From NCBI GenBank assembly GCA_018623405.1, contig JAAZVO010000065.1, forward strand, positions 1 to 11,567: DNA of 11,567 bases, read 5' to 3'. Below the pieces are notes generated by a model that was not told the DNA's origin, did not search any database, and saw only the letters and a list, made by a program, of their open reading frames with translations. The position numbers and the translations under genes are program-made. The stretch is from Crocinitomicaceae bacterium (GTDB lineage: Bacteria; Bacteroidota; Bacteroidia; Flavobacteriales_G; Salibacteraceae). Below are positions 1 to 6,752 of the stretch, one piece after another. How positions within the stretch are numbered: the first letter of the stretch is position 1; every line of letters starts with the position of its first letter.

Positions 1-948
1 CTAAAGAATTTAATTTTACCATCAATAGTTAAAAATTATGCTTCAATTAAGGCCAATAAAAGTTGGTTGCCATGTGAATCATTAATAGATTTTAGAGATT
101 CATTAAAAACAGATTTATGGCTTGAAAGGGTTTGTATTGAAAGACTTGAGCGAAAGGTAACCGAATTAGAAAGCATTTATAAAAGCTTAAATAAAGATTT
201 AGAGCAAACCTTTTTTGTGCTATTAGGAAAAGCAATTGGGCAAAAAGCAAATTCAACTGCATTTGAGTTTTTAACCAGACAAACTCCACTAAAGCTAATT
301 TTAAAATATGCAGATAAACCTGAAACTGTTGAGGCCTTGTTAATGGGTCAAGCAGGTTTTCTAGATGAACCTAAAGACTTGTATCATGCCCAACAGAAAA
401 AAGAGTACGAGTTTATAAAGTTAAAACATCAACTCACTAATATTTCTAAATCGGTTTGGAAAACAGGTGGTGTAAGACCTTATAACCAGCCAACAATTAG
501 AATAGCTCAGTTTTCTAGGTTATTAATTAAGTTATTTCCTTTTGCAGAAAAAGTTGAAAAATTGGAATTAAAACAACTTCAAAAAGCTTTAAGAATAGGA
601 ACTTCTTCTTATTGGAATAGCCATTTTGTATTTGGAAAAGAAACCAATAATTCCAAAAAAATATTGGGTAAATCTGCTATTGATTCAATTTTAATAAATG
701 CTGTAATTCCATTTTTGTTTTTTTCAGGCGAGAAAATTCAAAACGAAAAATTGAAGGATAAAGCCATTTCATTTTTAGAAAAAATTTCACCCGAAAAAAA
801 TACTGTTATCTCCAAATGGTCTTCATATCGAATTAATGCATCATCAGCTCTTTTTAGTCAAGCATTACTAGAACAGCATAATAATTATTGCAAAAACCTA
901 GCTTGTTTAAATTGCGGTATTGGCGACCAAATCATCAAAAGAAAATAA
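1..948 (+). CDS. DUF2851 family protein, 5' end outside the window
   Basis: The reading frame is open from the first base to the TAA at 946-948, giving 315 residues. The family is usually a little over 400 residues as I recall, so about a quarter of the gene lies upstream. A TTG at 67 could be mistaken for a start, but coding sequence clearly continues before it. The segment has the look of DUF2851: a WLPCES stretch, then WLERVCIERLERK with its conserved arginines, then a G-Q-K-x-N stretch followed by an aromatic helix. The C-terminus is Cys-rich (C-x4-C-x2-C, then GIG near 889-921), which could bind a metal but has no established role that I know of. No signal peptide or membrane segment is visible in this part. 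The biochemical function is unknown. The family is found mainly in Bacteroidota, which supports the taxonomic call. Confidence 0.8.
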   Translation, partial: LKNLILPSIVKNYASIKANKSWLPCESLIDFRDSLKTDLWLERVCIERLERKVTELESIYKSLNKDLEQTFFVLLGKAIGQKANSTAFEFLTRQTPLKLILKYADKPETVEALLMGQAGFLDEPKDLYHAQQKKEYEFIKLKHQLTNISKSVWKTGGVRPYNQPTIRIAQFSRLLIKLFPFAEKVEKLELKQLQKALRIGTSSYWNSHFVFGKETNNSKKILGKSAIDSILINAVIPFLFFSGEKIQNEKLKDKAISFLEKISPEKNTVISKWSSYRINASSALFSQALLEQHNNYCKNLACLNCGIGDQIIKRK

Positions 949-962
949 CTATTCATCTAAAT

Positions 963-995
963 ATTGCATAGCTTATTAATGATTACTTACTTTTG
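963..995 (+). promoter_or_regulatory. Bacteroidota-type promoter for the pspC-like gene
   Basis: A perfect TAnnTTTG -7 element (TACTTTTG) lies at 988-995. A -33 element ending in TTG sits at 963-966, with 21 nt between them. This matches the primary-sigma promoter known for Bacteroides and Flavobacterium. Transcription would begin near 1000-1003, leaving a leader of roughly 12-15 nt before the ATG at 1015. It implies that the pspC-like gene is not merely read through from the DUF2851 gene. Confidence 0.6.
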
Positions 996-1014
996 TATAA
1001 TCTGAGGAAATTTT

Positions 1015-1233
1015 ATGGAACGATTGAAGACATTTTTTGAAATTCAACTTTTTGGTGTTTGCGAAAAAATTGGTGAGAAGTTGGAGATGGACTCTTCAAT
1101 AATTCGTAAATACTTTATTTATCTGAGTTTTATCACATTTGGCTCACCTTTAATTATTTACCTTGTTTTAGCCTTTTGGCTTGAACATCGTGATATTTTC
1201 AGAAAAAAAAGAAGCACTATTTGGGATATTTAA
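1015..1233 (+). CDS. PspC domain-containing small membrane protein
   Basis: This 72-residue protein resembles the N-terminal domain of phage shock protein PspC. The sequence shows the G-V-C-x-K-I-G-E-K-L segment at residues 14-23, an S-S-I-I-R segment at 27-31, and one hydrophobic helix at about 34-56 followed by a basic tail. Stand-alone PspC-domain proteins of this size are common in Bacteroidota. In other bacteria PspC is an inner-membrane component of envelope-stress signalling, but no PspA, PspB or PspF is nearby, so that role is only inference. The ATG at 1015 is preceded by a GAGGA tract about 7 nt upstream, one of the few Shine-Dalgarno-like sequences here. The neighbour 29 nt downstream is a potassium channel, also an envelope protein. 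Confidence 0.75.
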   Translation: MERLKTFFEIQLFGVCEKIGEKLEMDSSIIRKYFIYLSFITFGSPLIIYLVLAFWLEHRDIFRKKRSTIWDI

Positions 1234-1248
1234 TTTCCCAATTTCTTT
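1221..1248 (+). terminator. Weak terminator-like hairpin at the end of the pspC-like gene
   Basis: TTGGGA (1221-1226) and TCCCAA (1236-1241) form a 6-bp stem around a 9-nt AT loop, followed by TTTCTTT. The left arm lies in the last codons of the gene and the loop contains its TAA stop. The stem is short, so it may only attenuate transcription into the channel gene 20 nt downstream. Confidence 0.35.
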
Positions 1249-1262
1249 AGCATTTTTGACAC

Positions 1263-2279
1263 ATGCTTTTTAACTTCAAGTATTTTAAAGAAGTTTATTA
1301 TGCCTTTGGGGTATTACTAGTTGTTTTAGCTATTGGCACAATAGGGTTTATGTCTGTTGAAGACTATACACTTCTAGAGGCCCTGTACATGACAATTATT
1401 ACAGTTTCTACAGTAGGCTTTCAAGAAGTAAGGCCATTATCTGATGAAGGGCGTTTATTTACATCCTTTTTAATAATTTCAAGTTTCGGTACTTTTGCTT
1501 ATACGGCCACCTCAATTTCAAGATACATTGTTTCGGGCGAGTATAAAAGCTATTTTAAAAATTATAGAGTGAATAAATTAGTAGACGGAATTAGCGACCA
1601 TGTTATTATTTGCGGGTATGGTAGAAATGGGAACCAAGCTGCCAAAACTTTAACCGCTCACAGAAAAAGATTCGTAATTATTGAGAACGATCTAAAAATG
1701 ATTGAGATTCTTAATAAAGATGGTTTTCCTCATGTTCAAGGAGATGCCACCGATGAAGCAACATTAATTAAAGCGGGTATTCAAAGGGCAACAGCAATCA
1801 TTACCACTTTACCTAAAGATGCCTTAAACGTATTTGTGGTTTTAACCGCTAGAGAATTAAATAGGAATATTACTATTATTTCAAGAGCTTCAAGCTCTAG
1901 CTCTGAAAAGAAGATGAGAACAGCCGGAGCAGACAATGTAATTATGCCCGATAAGGTAGGAGGAGCCCATATGGCTAGTTTAGTAGTTACTCCTGATGTT
2001 GTTGAGTTTCTAGATAAAATTTCAGTTTCAGGGGAGGATAAAATTAATTTGGAAGAAATTTTAATTTCAGATATAGCTGAAAATATTTCTACTAAAACCA
2101 TCAAAGAGTTTGAGTCAGACTTTCATACAGGATGCAGAATTATTGGTATTAAAAAACCATCAGGCGAATACTTAATAAACCCTTCCCCAGATTTTATGCT
2201 TACCCAAAACCTTAAATTGTTTGTTTTGGGCACACCAGAACAAATTGCTGCATTAAATAAAGCAGTAGGAAAGCCTTGA
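1263..2279 (+). CDS. Two-TM potassium channel with cytoplasmic RCK (TrkA-N/TrkA-C) domain
   Basis: The 338 residues have the plan of MthK-type potassium channels. There is a TM helix at about 14-32, a pore helix at 38-49, a filter at 50-53 (TVGF), a second TM helix at about 65-88, then a cytoplasmic Rossmann-fold RCK domain. That domain shows the nucleotide-binding glycine motif GYGRNG at 118-123 and the acidic residue ending strand 2 at E141. A TrkA-C-like domain follows at about 275-332. Such proteins are expected to form inner-membrane tetramers gated by ligands on the RCK ring. The oddity is the filter tail: canonical TVGYGD is replaced by TVGFQE, so the Gly-Asp pair is lost. Potassium selectivity is therefore likely but not proven. 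The start is ATG 1263, without a Shine-Dalgarno sequence. The stop overlaps the next gene's start by 4 nt. Confidence 0.88.
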   Translation: MLFNFKYFKEVYYAFGVLLVVLAIGTIGFMSVEDYTLLEALYMTIITVSTVGFQEVRPLSDEGRLFTSFLIISSFGTFAYTATSISRYIVSGEYKSYFKNYRVNKLVDGISDHVIICGYGRNGNQAAKTLTAHRKRFVIIENDLKMIEILNKDGFPHVQGDATDEATLIKAGIQRATAIITTLPKDALNVFVVLTARELNRNITIISRASSSSSEKKMRTAGADNVIMPDKVGGAHMASLVVTPDVVEFLDKISVSGEDKINLEEILISDIAENISTKTIKEFESDFHTGCRIIGIKKPSGEYLINPSPDFMLTQNLKLFVLGTPEQIAALNKAVGKP

Positions 2280-3181
2280 AAAAAATACTTATTACGGGAG
2301 TAAATGGCCTAATCGGACAGGCTATAGGTAAGGTATTGTTAAAACAAAAAGGATTTAAAACTTACTTTACTGGAATTGCAGCTTGCCGAATAGCTAACTT
2401 TAAGCAAAATTATGTTGAATTAGATATTTCAAATAAAAATCAGGTTGAGTTTGTTATTGGAAAATTACAACCTGATGTGATAATTAATTGTGCTGCTATA
2501 TCTCATGTAGATGTTTGTGAGGAAAATCCTGAATTGTGCAACAAAGTGAATGTTTTTGGAGTGCAGAATATGGTGGATGTTATTCAACTAAGAAACAACA
2601 TTAAGTTAATTCACCTTTCATCTGACTTTGTTTTTTCAGGTGAAAAACTCAATTATGTTGAAAGCGATATTCCAAATCCAATTTCTGCTTATGGCATTTC
2701 TAAATTGGACGGAGAAAAAATAATTCAGCAAAACCTTAGTGATTATCAAATTATTAGAACTGTATTAGTTTATGGCTTTGGAGAGGCGCTTTCGAGAAAT
2801 AATATTCTTACTTGGGTTTACCAATCCTTAAAGCAAAATAAGTCCATTTCTGTAGTAAACGATCAATTTAGAACCCCTACCTATGTTGAAGATTTAGCTG
2901 AAGGCATTAAAAAATTAGTTGAAAAAAGTGAAGTAGGCATATTTCATATTTCAGGCAGTGAGCCTACCTCAATTTACAATTTTGCCAAGTCAATTGCCAA
3001 AATATTTGGATTTAATGAAGGTTTAATCTCTTCAATTTCTTCAAATGCCCTAAACGAAAAAGGTAAAAGGCCACCCAAAACAGGGTTTAACCTTCAAAAG
3101 GTGGGTACTTTAATCAATTTCCAACCAAAATCTATAATTGATGGTTTATCGACAGCAAAAAACCAATTAACCTCAAATTAA
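2276..3181 (+). CDS. SDR-family sugar-nucleotide reductase (dTDP-4-dehydrorhamnose reductase-like)
   Basis: This 301-residue protein is an extended short-chain dehydrogenase. It has the NAD(P)-binding motif TGxxGxxG at residues 7-14, an SSDFVFSG segment at 115-122 that corresponds to the STDYVFDG hallmark of RmlD/RfbD, the catalytic pair Y139-x3-K143, and an R-T-x-L-V-Y-G segment just after. Length and C-terminal layout fit dTDP-4-dehydrorhamnose reductase, which makes dTDP-L-rhamnose in the cytoplasm. However, no rmlA, rmlB or rmlC gene is adjacent, so the true substrate may be another nucleotide sugar. The start is a TTG inside the TTGA that ends the channel gene. No ATG lies near, and the glycine motif begins at residue 7, so a later start would destroy the fold. 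The overlap suggests translational coupling. Confidence 0.8.
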   Translation: MKKILITGVNGLIGQAIGKVLLKQKGFKTYFTGIAACRIANFKQNYVELDISNKNQVEFVIGKLQPDVIINCAAISHVDVCEENPELCNKVNVFGVQNMVDVIQLRNNIKLIHLSSDFVFSGEKLNYVESDIPNPISAYGISKLDGEKIIQQNLSDYQIIRTVLVYGFGEALSRNNILTWVYQSLKQNKSISVVNDQFRTPTYVEDLAEGIKKLVEKSEVGIFHISGSEPTSIYNFAKSIAKIFGFNEGLISSISSNALNEKGKRPPKTGFNLQKVGTLINFQPKSIIDGLSTAKNQLTSN

Positions 3182-3182
3182 C

Positions 3183-3214
3183 TTTTCCTTAAGAAATTTT
3201 CTTGGCTATTTTTG
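3183..3214 (+). promoter_or_regulatory. Probable promoter of the symporter operon
   Basis: A perfect TAnnTTTG -7 element (TATTTTTG) lies at 3207-3214. Its -33 element is weaker (TTTT, 3183-3186), 20 nt upstream. Transcription would start near 3219-3222. That is downstream of the TTG at 3212, which would then not be in the transcript, and it favours the TTG at 3239 as the symporter's start. Confidence 0.45.
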
Positions 3215-5092
3215 AGGCTCACGCTAAAAAATTACGCTTTGAGGAATACTAGGGTAGCCATACTCTTGTTGGCTTTGTGGTGCGTGTCGTTGCCAAGTTT
3301 TAGTCAACAACAAGAAGAAAAAACGTTTAGTCAAAAAATTGATGAAGCCTTTCAGCCAATAGTTTCAGGGTTAAGTCTTGTGCTTTTTTGGGATCCATTT
3401 GAAGCTGTAGGAATTTACGATCCTGTGGTTTATGCTGAGAAATCAATTGTAAAAGCTCCGGGGTGGGAGAATGAAAAAGTTGAATACATATCAATAAAAG
3501 AGTGGTATGTTGAGGAAGGTCAAAAGGTTAAACAAGGCGATGTTATTGGCCTAGTGACCACAAACCTTGGTCATACTGAAGTTAAAGCAAAAGATTCAGG
3601 AACAATATCTCTAAGAAATAAAGCTGGAGATAAGGTTTATGATACAAACGATGCTGAGTTAGCTATAGATGTTACTTCTCATTTTATTGCAGATATTCAA
3701 TTTGATGAAAAGCAACCTTTATTGGATGCTTCCGGAAATCCAACTAAGAAAAATATTCCCATAGTTGTGGTTTGGCTAATTTTCGGAGCCTTATTCTTTA
3801 CGGTAAGAATGAAGTTTATCAACTTTAGAGGGTTTAAACATGCCTTAGATTTGGTTGCGGGTAAGTTTAGTAACCCTGATGATAAAGGTGAAGTTTCACA
3901 TTTTCAAGCCCTTGCTACTGCCTTATCAGCAACAGTTGGGTTAGGAAACATTGCAGGAGTTGCAGTTGCGATAACCTTAGGAGGGCCAGGGGCAACATTT
4001 TGGATGATTTTGGCGGGATTACTAGGAATGTCTTCAAAATTTGTTGAGTGTACCTTAGGTGTAAAATATCGTCATATAGATGAAAATGGAAGAGTTTACG
4101 GAGGGCCAATGTATTACCTAAGTAAAGGTTTGGCTTTAAGAGGAAGAAAGAGTTTAGGAAAAGTTTTGGCAGTAATTTTTGCCATTCTTTGTATTGGAGG
4201 TTCCTTTGGCGGAGGCAATATGTTTCAAGCTAATCAAGCTTTTGCTCAATTATCATCTGAATTTACATTTATGAGAGAGCATGGGGCTATGTTTGGTTTT
4301 ATACTAGCCATTTTTGTTGGGATTGTAATTATTGGTGGTATAAAAAGTATTGCTAAGGTTACTGATAAGATTGTACCTGTAATGGTAGGTTTATATGTAA
4401 CATTTGCCGTAATTATTATCTTTTCAAATATTGGAAATATTGCACCGGCTTTTAGCCAAATATTCGAAGGAGCTTTTTCTCCAAGTGCACTAAAAGGTGG
4501 AATAATAGGAGTATTGGTAGTAGGTTTTCAAAGAGCAGCTTTTTCAAACGAAGCGGGTGTTGGTTCTGCATCTATAGCTCATTCTGCTTCAAAAACAAAT
4601 GAGCCTGTTAGCGAAGGTATTGTTGCATTACTTGAACCATTTATTGATACTGTTGTGGTATGTACTATGACAGCCTTGGTGTTGATATTTACCGGCTATG
4701 CAGACGGTTCATCCAACCTTACAGGTTCCGAACTTACTTCAGCGGCTTTTAGTAGTGTTTTCCCTTGGTTTAAATACGTTTTAATTATTGCAATTTTATT
4801 ATTTGCATTTTCTACTATGATTTCTTGGTCATATTATGGTCTAAAATCTTGGACCTATTTATTTGGAATTTCTAAAGCATCAGAAATATCTTACAAGGTA
4901 ATTTTCTTATTATTTATTGTAGTAGGTAGTGCATCTAGTTTGGGTGCGGTTTTAGATTTTAGCGATATGATGATTTTGGGTATGGCTTTCCCAAATATTT
5001 TTGGATTGTATTTCCTTTATAAGGAAGTAGGTGCAGACCTCAAGAGTTATTTAAGCAGAGTGAGGTCAGGCGAGATTAGGAAATTCAAATGA
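3212..5092 (+). CDS. AGCS-family sodium:alanine/glycine symporter with inserted lipoyl-like domain
   Basis: The 626-residue product carries the signatures of the alanine or glycine:cation symporter family: ATVGLGNIAGVAVAI then GGPGATFWM at 239-265, FSNEAGVGSA at 444-453, and EPFIDTVVVCTMTA at 475-488. It should import alanine or a similar small amino acid with sodium across the inner membrane, with about ten TM helices after residue 183. Two additions are unusual. There is a signal-peptide-like N-terminus ending in SFSQ (about 11-32). A lipoyl/biotinyl-like beta domain (about 88-156) sits between the first amphipathic helix (about 44-63) and the first core TM helix (183-199). This domain has no lipoylation lysine motif. 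Coordinates give the longest reading, from TTG 3212; no in-frame ATG exists before residue 200. A promoter-like element covers 3207-3214, so TTG 3239 (n-region MRNTR) may be the real start. Confidence 0.88.
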   Translation: MRLTLKNYALRNTRVAILLLALWCVSLPSFSQQQEEKTFSQKIDEAFQPIVSGLSLVLFWDPFEAVGIYDPVVYAEKSIVKAPGWENEKVEYISIKEWYVEEGQKVKQGDVIGLVTTNLGHTEVKAKDSGTISLRNKAGDKVYDTNDAELAIDVTSHFIADIQFDEKQPLLDASGNPTKKNIPIVVVWLIFGALFFTVRMKFINFRGFKHALDLVAGKFSNPDDKGEVSHFQALATALSATVGLGNIAGVAVAITLGGPGATFWMILAGLLGMSSKFVECTLGVKYRHIDENGRVYGGPMYYLSKGLALRGRKSLGKVLAVIFAILCIGGSFGGGNMFQANQAFAQLSSEFTFMREHGAMFGFILAIFVGIVIIGGIKSIAKVTDKIVPVMVGLYVTFAVIIIFSNIGNIAPAFSQIFEGAFSPSALKGGIIGVLVVGFQRAAFSNEAGVGSASIAHSASKTNEPVSEGIVALLEPFIDTVVVCTMTALVLIFTGYADGSSNLTGSELTSAAFSSVFPWFKYVLIIAILLFAFSTMISWSYYGLKSWTYLFGISKASEISYKVIFLLFIVVGSASSLGAVLDFSDMMILGMAFPNIFGLYFLYKEVGADLKSYLSRVRSGEIRKFK

Positions 5093-5093
5093 T

Positions 5094-6212
5094 ATGATAA
5101 AACGCTTCATAGAAGGTTTATATCTAACCAAAAAAGAAAAAGTTGGGTATGCTCTAGCTATGGTGCTTTTGGTTGTTATCATTTCACTAAAACAATTTAT
5201 TCCATTTTTTGCTCCTGCAAAACCTTTGCTTACTCCTCAACAAGTGGCTCAGTTTAGGGCTCTACAACAAATCGAATCAGTAGAGAAAACAAACAATAGT
5301 AAGCTAAATCTTTTTGCATTTAATCCTAATTATATAACCTTGGCAGAATTAGACTCAATGAACCTACCTGAGTTTTTTTCAAATAATCTCATTAGGTATA
5401 TCGAAAGTGGAGGAAGTTTTTCAAAACCTGATGACCTCAAAAAAATTTATGGATTGGCCGATTCAATGTTTTTAAAGCTTAAGCCATACTTAAAGTTTGA
5501 AAATGAAGGATTTGTTGATGAGGATAAAGTTGAATTTGAAACTGAAATTAATGAAGTGAGTAAAGAGCCTTCAGAATTAGCTGTGGAGAAGGTATTTAAA
5601 CCCAACTTCGAAATTGAAATTAATTTAGAAAGTCGTGAAACCTTGATAAAATTTGGGTTCTCTGAGTTTGCAGCAAATAACCTTTTAAAATATCGCAGCA
5701 AAGGTGGGTTAATAAAAAATAAAGAAGAGTTGTTATCTATTTATGGAATAGACTCAACCTTTGTAATCCAAAATTTCACCTTAATAAACTTTACGATTCC
5801 AAAAGCTACTTTTTCTATTGAGTTAAATACTGCTACTATTGAAGATTTAGATCAAATTCCTGGAATTGGTAAAACCTACGCCCAACGAATAATAAAATAT
5901 AGGCAACAGTTGGGAGGTTACTATTCCATTAATCAAATAAAAGAGGTTTATGGGTTACAATCCTTTGATTTTTCAGATTACCTAGAAATAATTTCGATTG
6001 ATTCCTCCAAAATTCAAAAAATCAAAATCAATGAAGCTGAGTTTACGGAGTTGTTAAAGCATCCTTATTTCGAATATCCTGACGTAAAAAGCATTTTCGA
6101 CTTAAAAGAGAAACATCAATTACTTACTCCTGAAATAATAAAAAAGGAGGCAATTCTCAACCCAAAGTTTAAAAACTATTACAATAAATATTTAGATTTT
6201 TCTGATGAATAA
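5094..6212 (+). CDS. Membrane-anchored helix-hairpin-helix repeat protein (ComEA-like)
   Basis: The 372-residue protein has a basic N-terminus and one hydrophobic helix (about 18-40), then a soluble part built of helix-hairpin-helix (HhH)-like units. The third unit (about 242-301) is the clearest: ELNTAT, then a DLDQIPGIGKTYAQRII hairpin, then GGYYSINQIKEVYGL. That pattern matches ComEA-type DNA-binding proteins. Units at about 76-133 and 174-232 share the pattern (E-L/T-L, hairpin, Y/R-x-GG, L-x-x-IYG). A degenerate fourth lies at 309-369. An acidic linker spans about 137-165. ComEA family members bind DNA outside the inner membrane for uptake, but no com genes are near, so a competence role is unproven; a protein-binding role is also possible. 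The ATG at 5094 follows the symporter stop by one base, and the end overlaps apt by 8 nt. Confidence 0.8.
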   Translation: MIKRFIEGLYLTKKEKVGYALAMVLLVVIISLKQFIPFFAPAKPLLTPQQVAQFRALQQIESVEKTNNSKLNLFAFNPNYITLAELDSMNLPEFFSNNLIRYIESGGSFSKPDDLKKIYGLADSMFLKLKPYLKFENEGFVDEDKVEFETEINEVSKEPSELAVEKVFKPNFEIEINLESRETLIKFGFSEFAANNLLKYRSKGGLIKNKEELLSIYGIDSTFVIQNFTLINFTIPKATFSIELNTATIEDLDQIPGIGKTYAQRIIKYRQQLGGYYSINQIKEVYGLQSFDFSDYLEIISIDSSKIQKIKINEAEFTELLKHPYFEYPDVKSIFDLKEKHQLLTPEIIKKEAILNPKFKNYYNKYLDFSDE

Positions 6213-6738
6213 TTTGAGCCAAAAACTAAAAGATGCCTTAAGGGATGTACCTGATTTCCCGAAAGAAGGTATTATTTTTAAAGATATTACCCCAATTTTT
6301 AAAGACCCTAACTTGTGTAAAAGTCTTGCTGAGGCTATGGTAGAAGAATTTAGGAACCAAAAAATTAATGCCGTTGCCGGAATTGAAAGTAGGGGGTTTT
6401 TACTAGGTCCAATGATGGCTAATATTTTAGGTGTACCATTTATAATGGTAAGAAAAAAAGGAAAACTACCTTGGAAGAAAAAGTCTATAAAATATGCTCT
6501 TGAATATGGAGAGGCCGAAATAGAAATGCATATAGACTCTATAAACAATGGAGATAATGTTCTTATTCATGATGATTTGCTTGCTACAGGAGGAACAGCA
6601 AAAGCTGCAGCACAATTAATTAATGAACTCGGAGGAAAGGTAGCAGGATTTAGTTTTCTTGTTGAGTTAAGTTTTCTTAAAGGTAGAAAAACATTACAAC
6701 CTCATAGCCCCAAAATTTTTAATATTGCGGACTTTTAA
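6205..6738 (+). CDS. apt: Adenine phosphoribosyltransferase
   Basis: This cytoplasmic enzyme joins adenine and PRPP to give AMP and pyrophosphate, salvaging purines. The 177-residue length is normal for Apt. The family's N-terminal DVPDFPKEGIIFKDITP stretch is at residues 14-30 and the ESRGF segment at 61-65. The PRPP-binding loop VLIHDDLLATGGT is at 119-131, with the expected adjacent acidic pair D123-D124. The ATG at 6205 lies inside the end of the helix-hairpin-helix gene (8-nt overlap), which points to co-transcription and probably translational coupling. The acyl-CoA dehydrogenase gene follows after 14 nt. Nothing is missing or truncated. Confidence 0.95.
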   Translation: MNNLSQKLKDALRDVPDFPKEGIIFKDITPIFKDPNLCKSLAEAMVEEFRNQKINAVAGIESRGFLLGPMMANILGVPFIMVRKKGKLPWKKKSIKYALEYGEAEIEMHIDSINNGDNVLIHDDLLATGGTAKAAAQLINELGGKVAGFSFLVELSFLKGRKTLQPHSPKIFNIADF

Positions 6739-6752
6739 AAGACGCAACCCAA

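Noticed and set aside
67..948. TTG at 67 as the start of the DUF2851 gene
   Set aside because: The frame is open back to base 1 and the upstream residues look like the same family, so the gene is cut by the window edge rather than starting at 67.
2276..3181. Part of a dTDP-rhamnose or polysaccharide cluster
   Set aside because: No rmlA, rmlB, rmlC, glycosyltransferase or export gene is in the window. Only the reductase fold is supported.
3191..3203. AAGAAATTTTCTT palindrome before the symporter gene
   Set aside because: It is short, AT-only apart from one pair, and common by chance at this base composition. It lies between the promoter boxes but I cannot support an operator.
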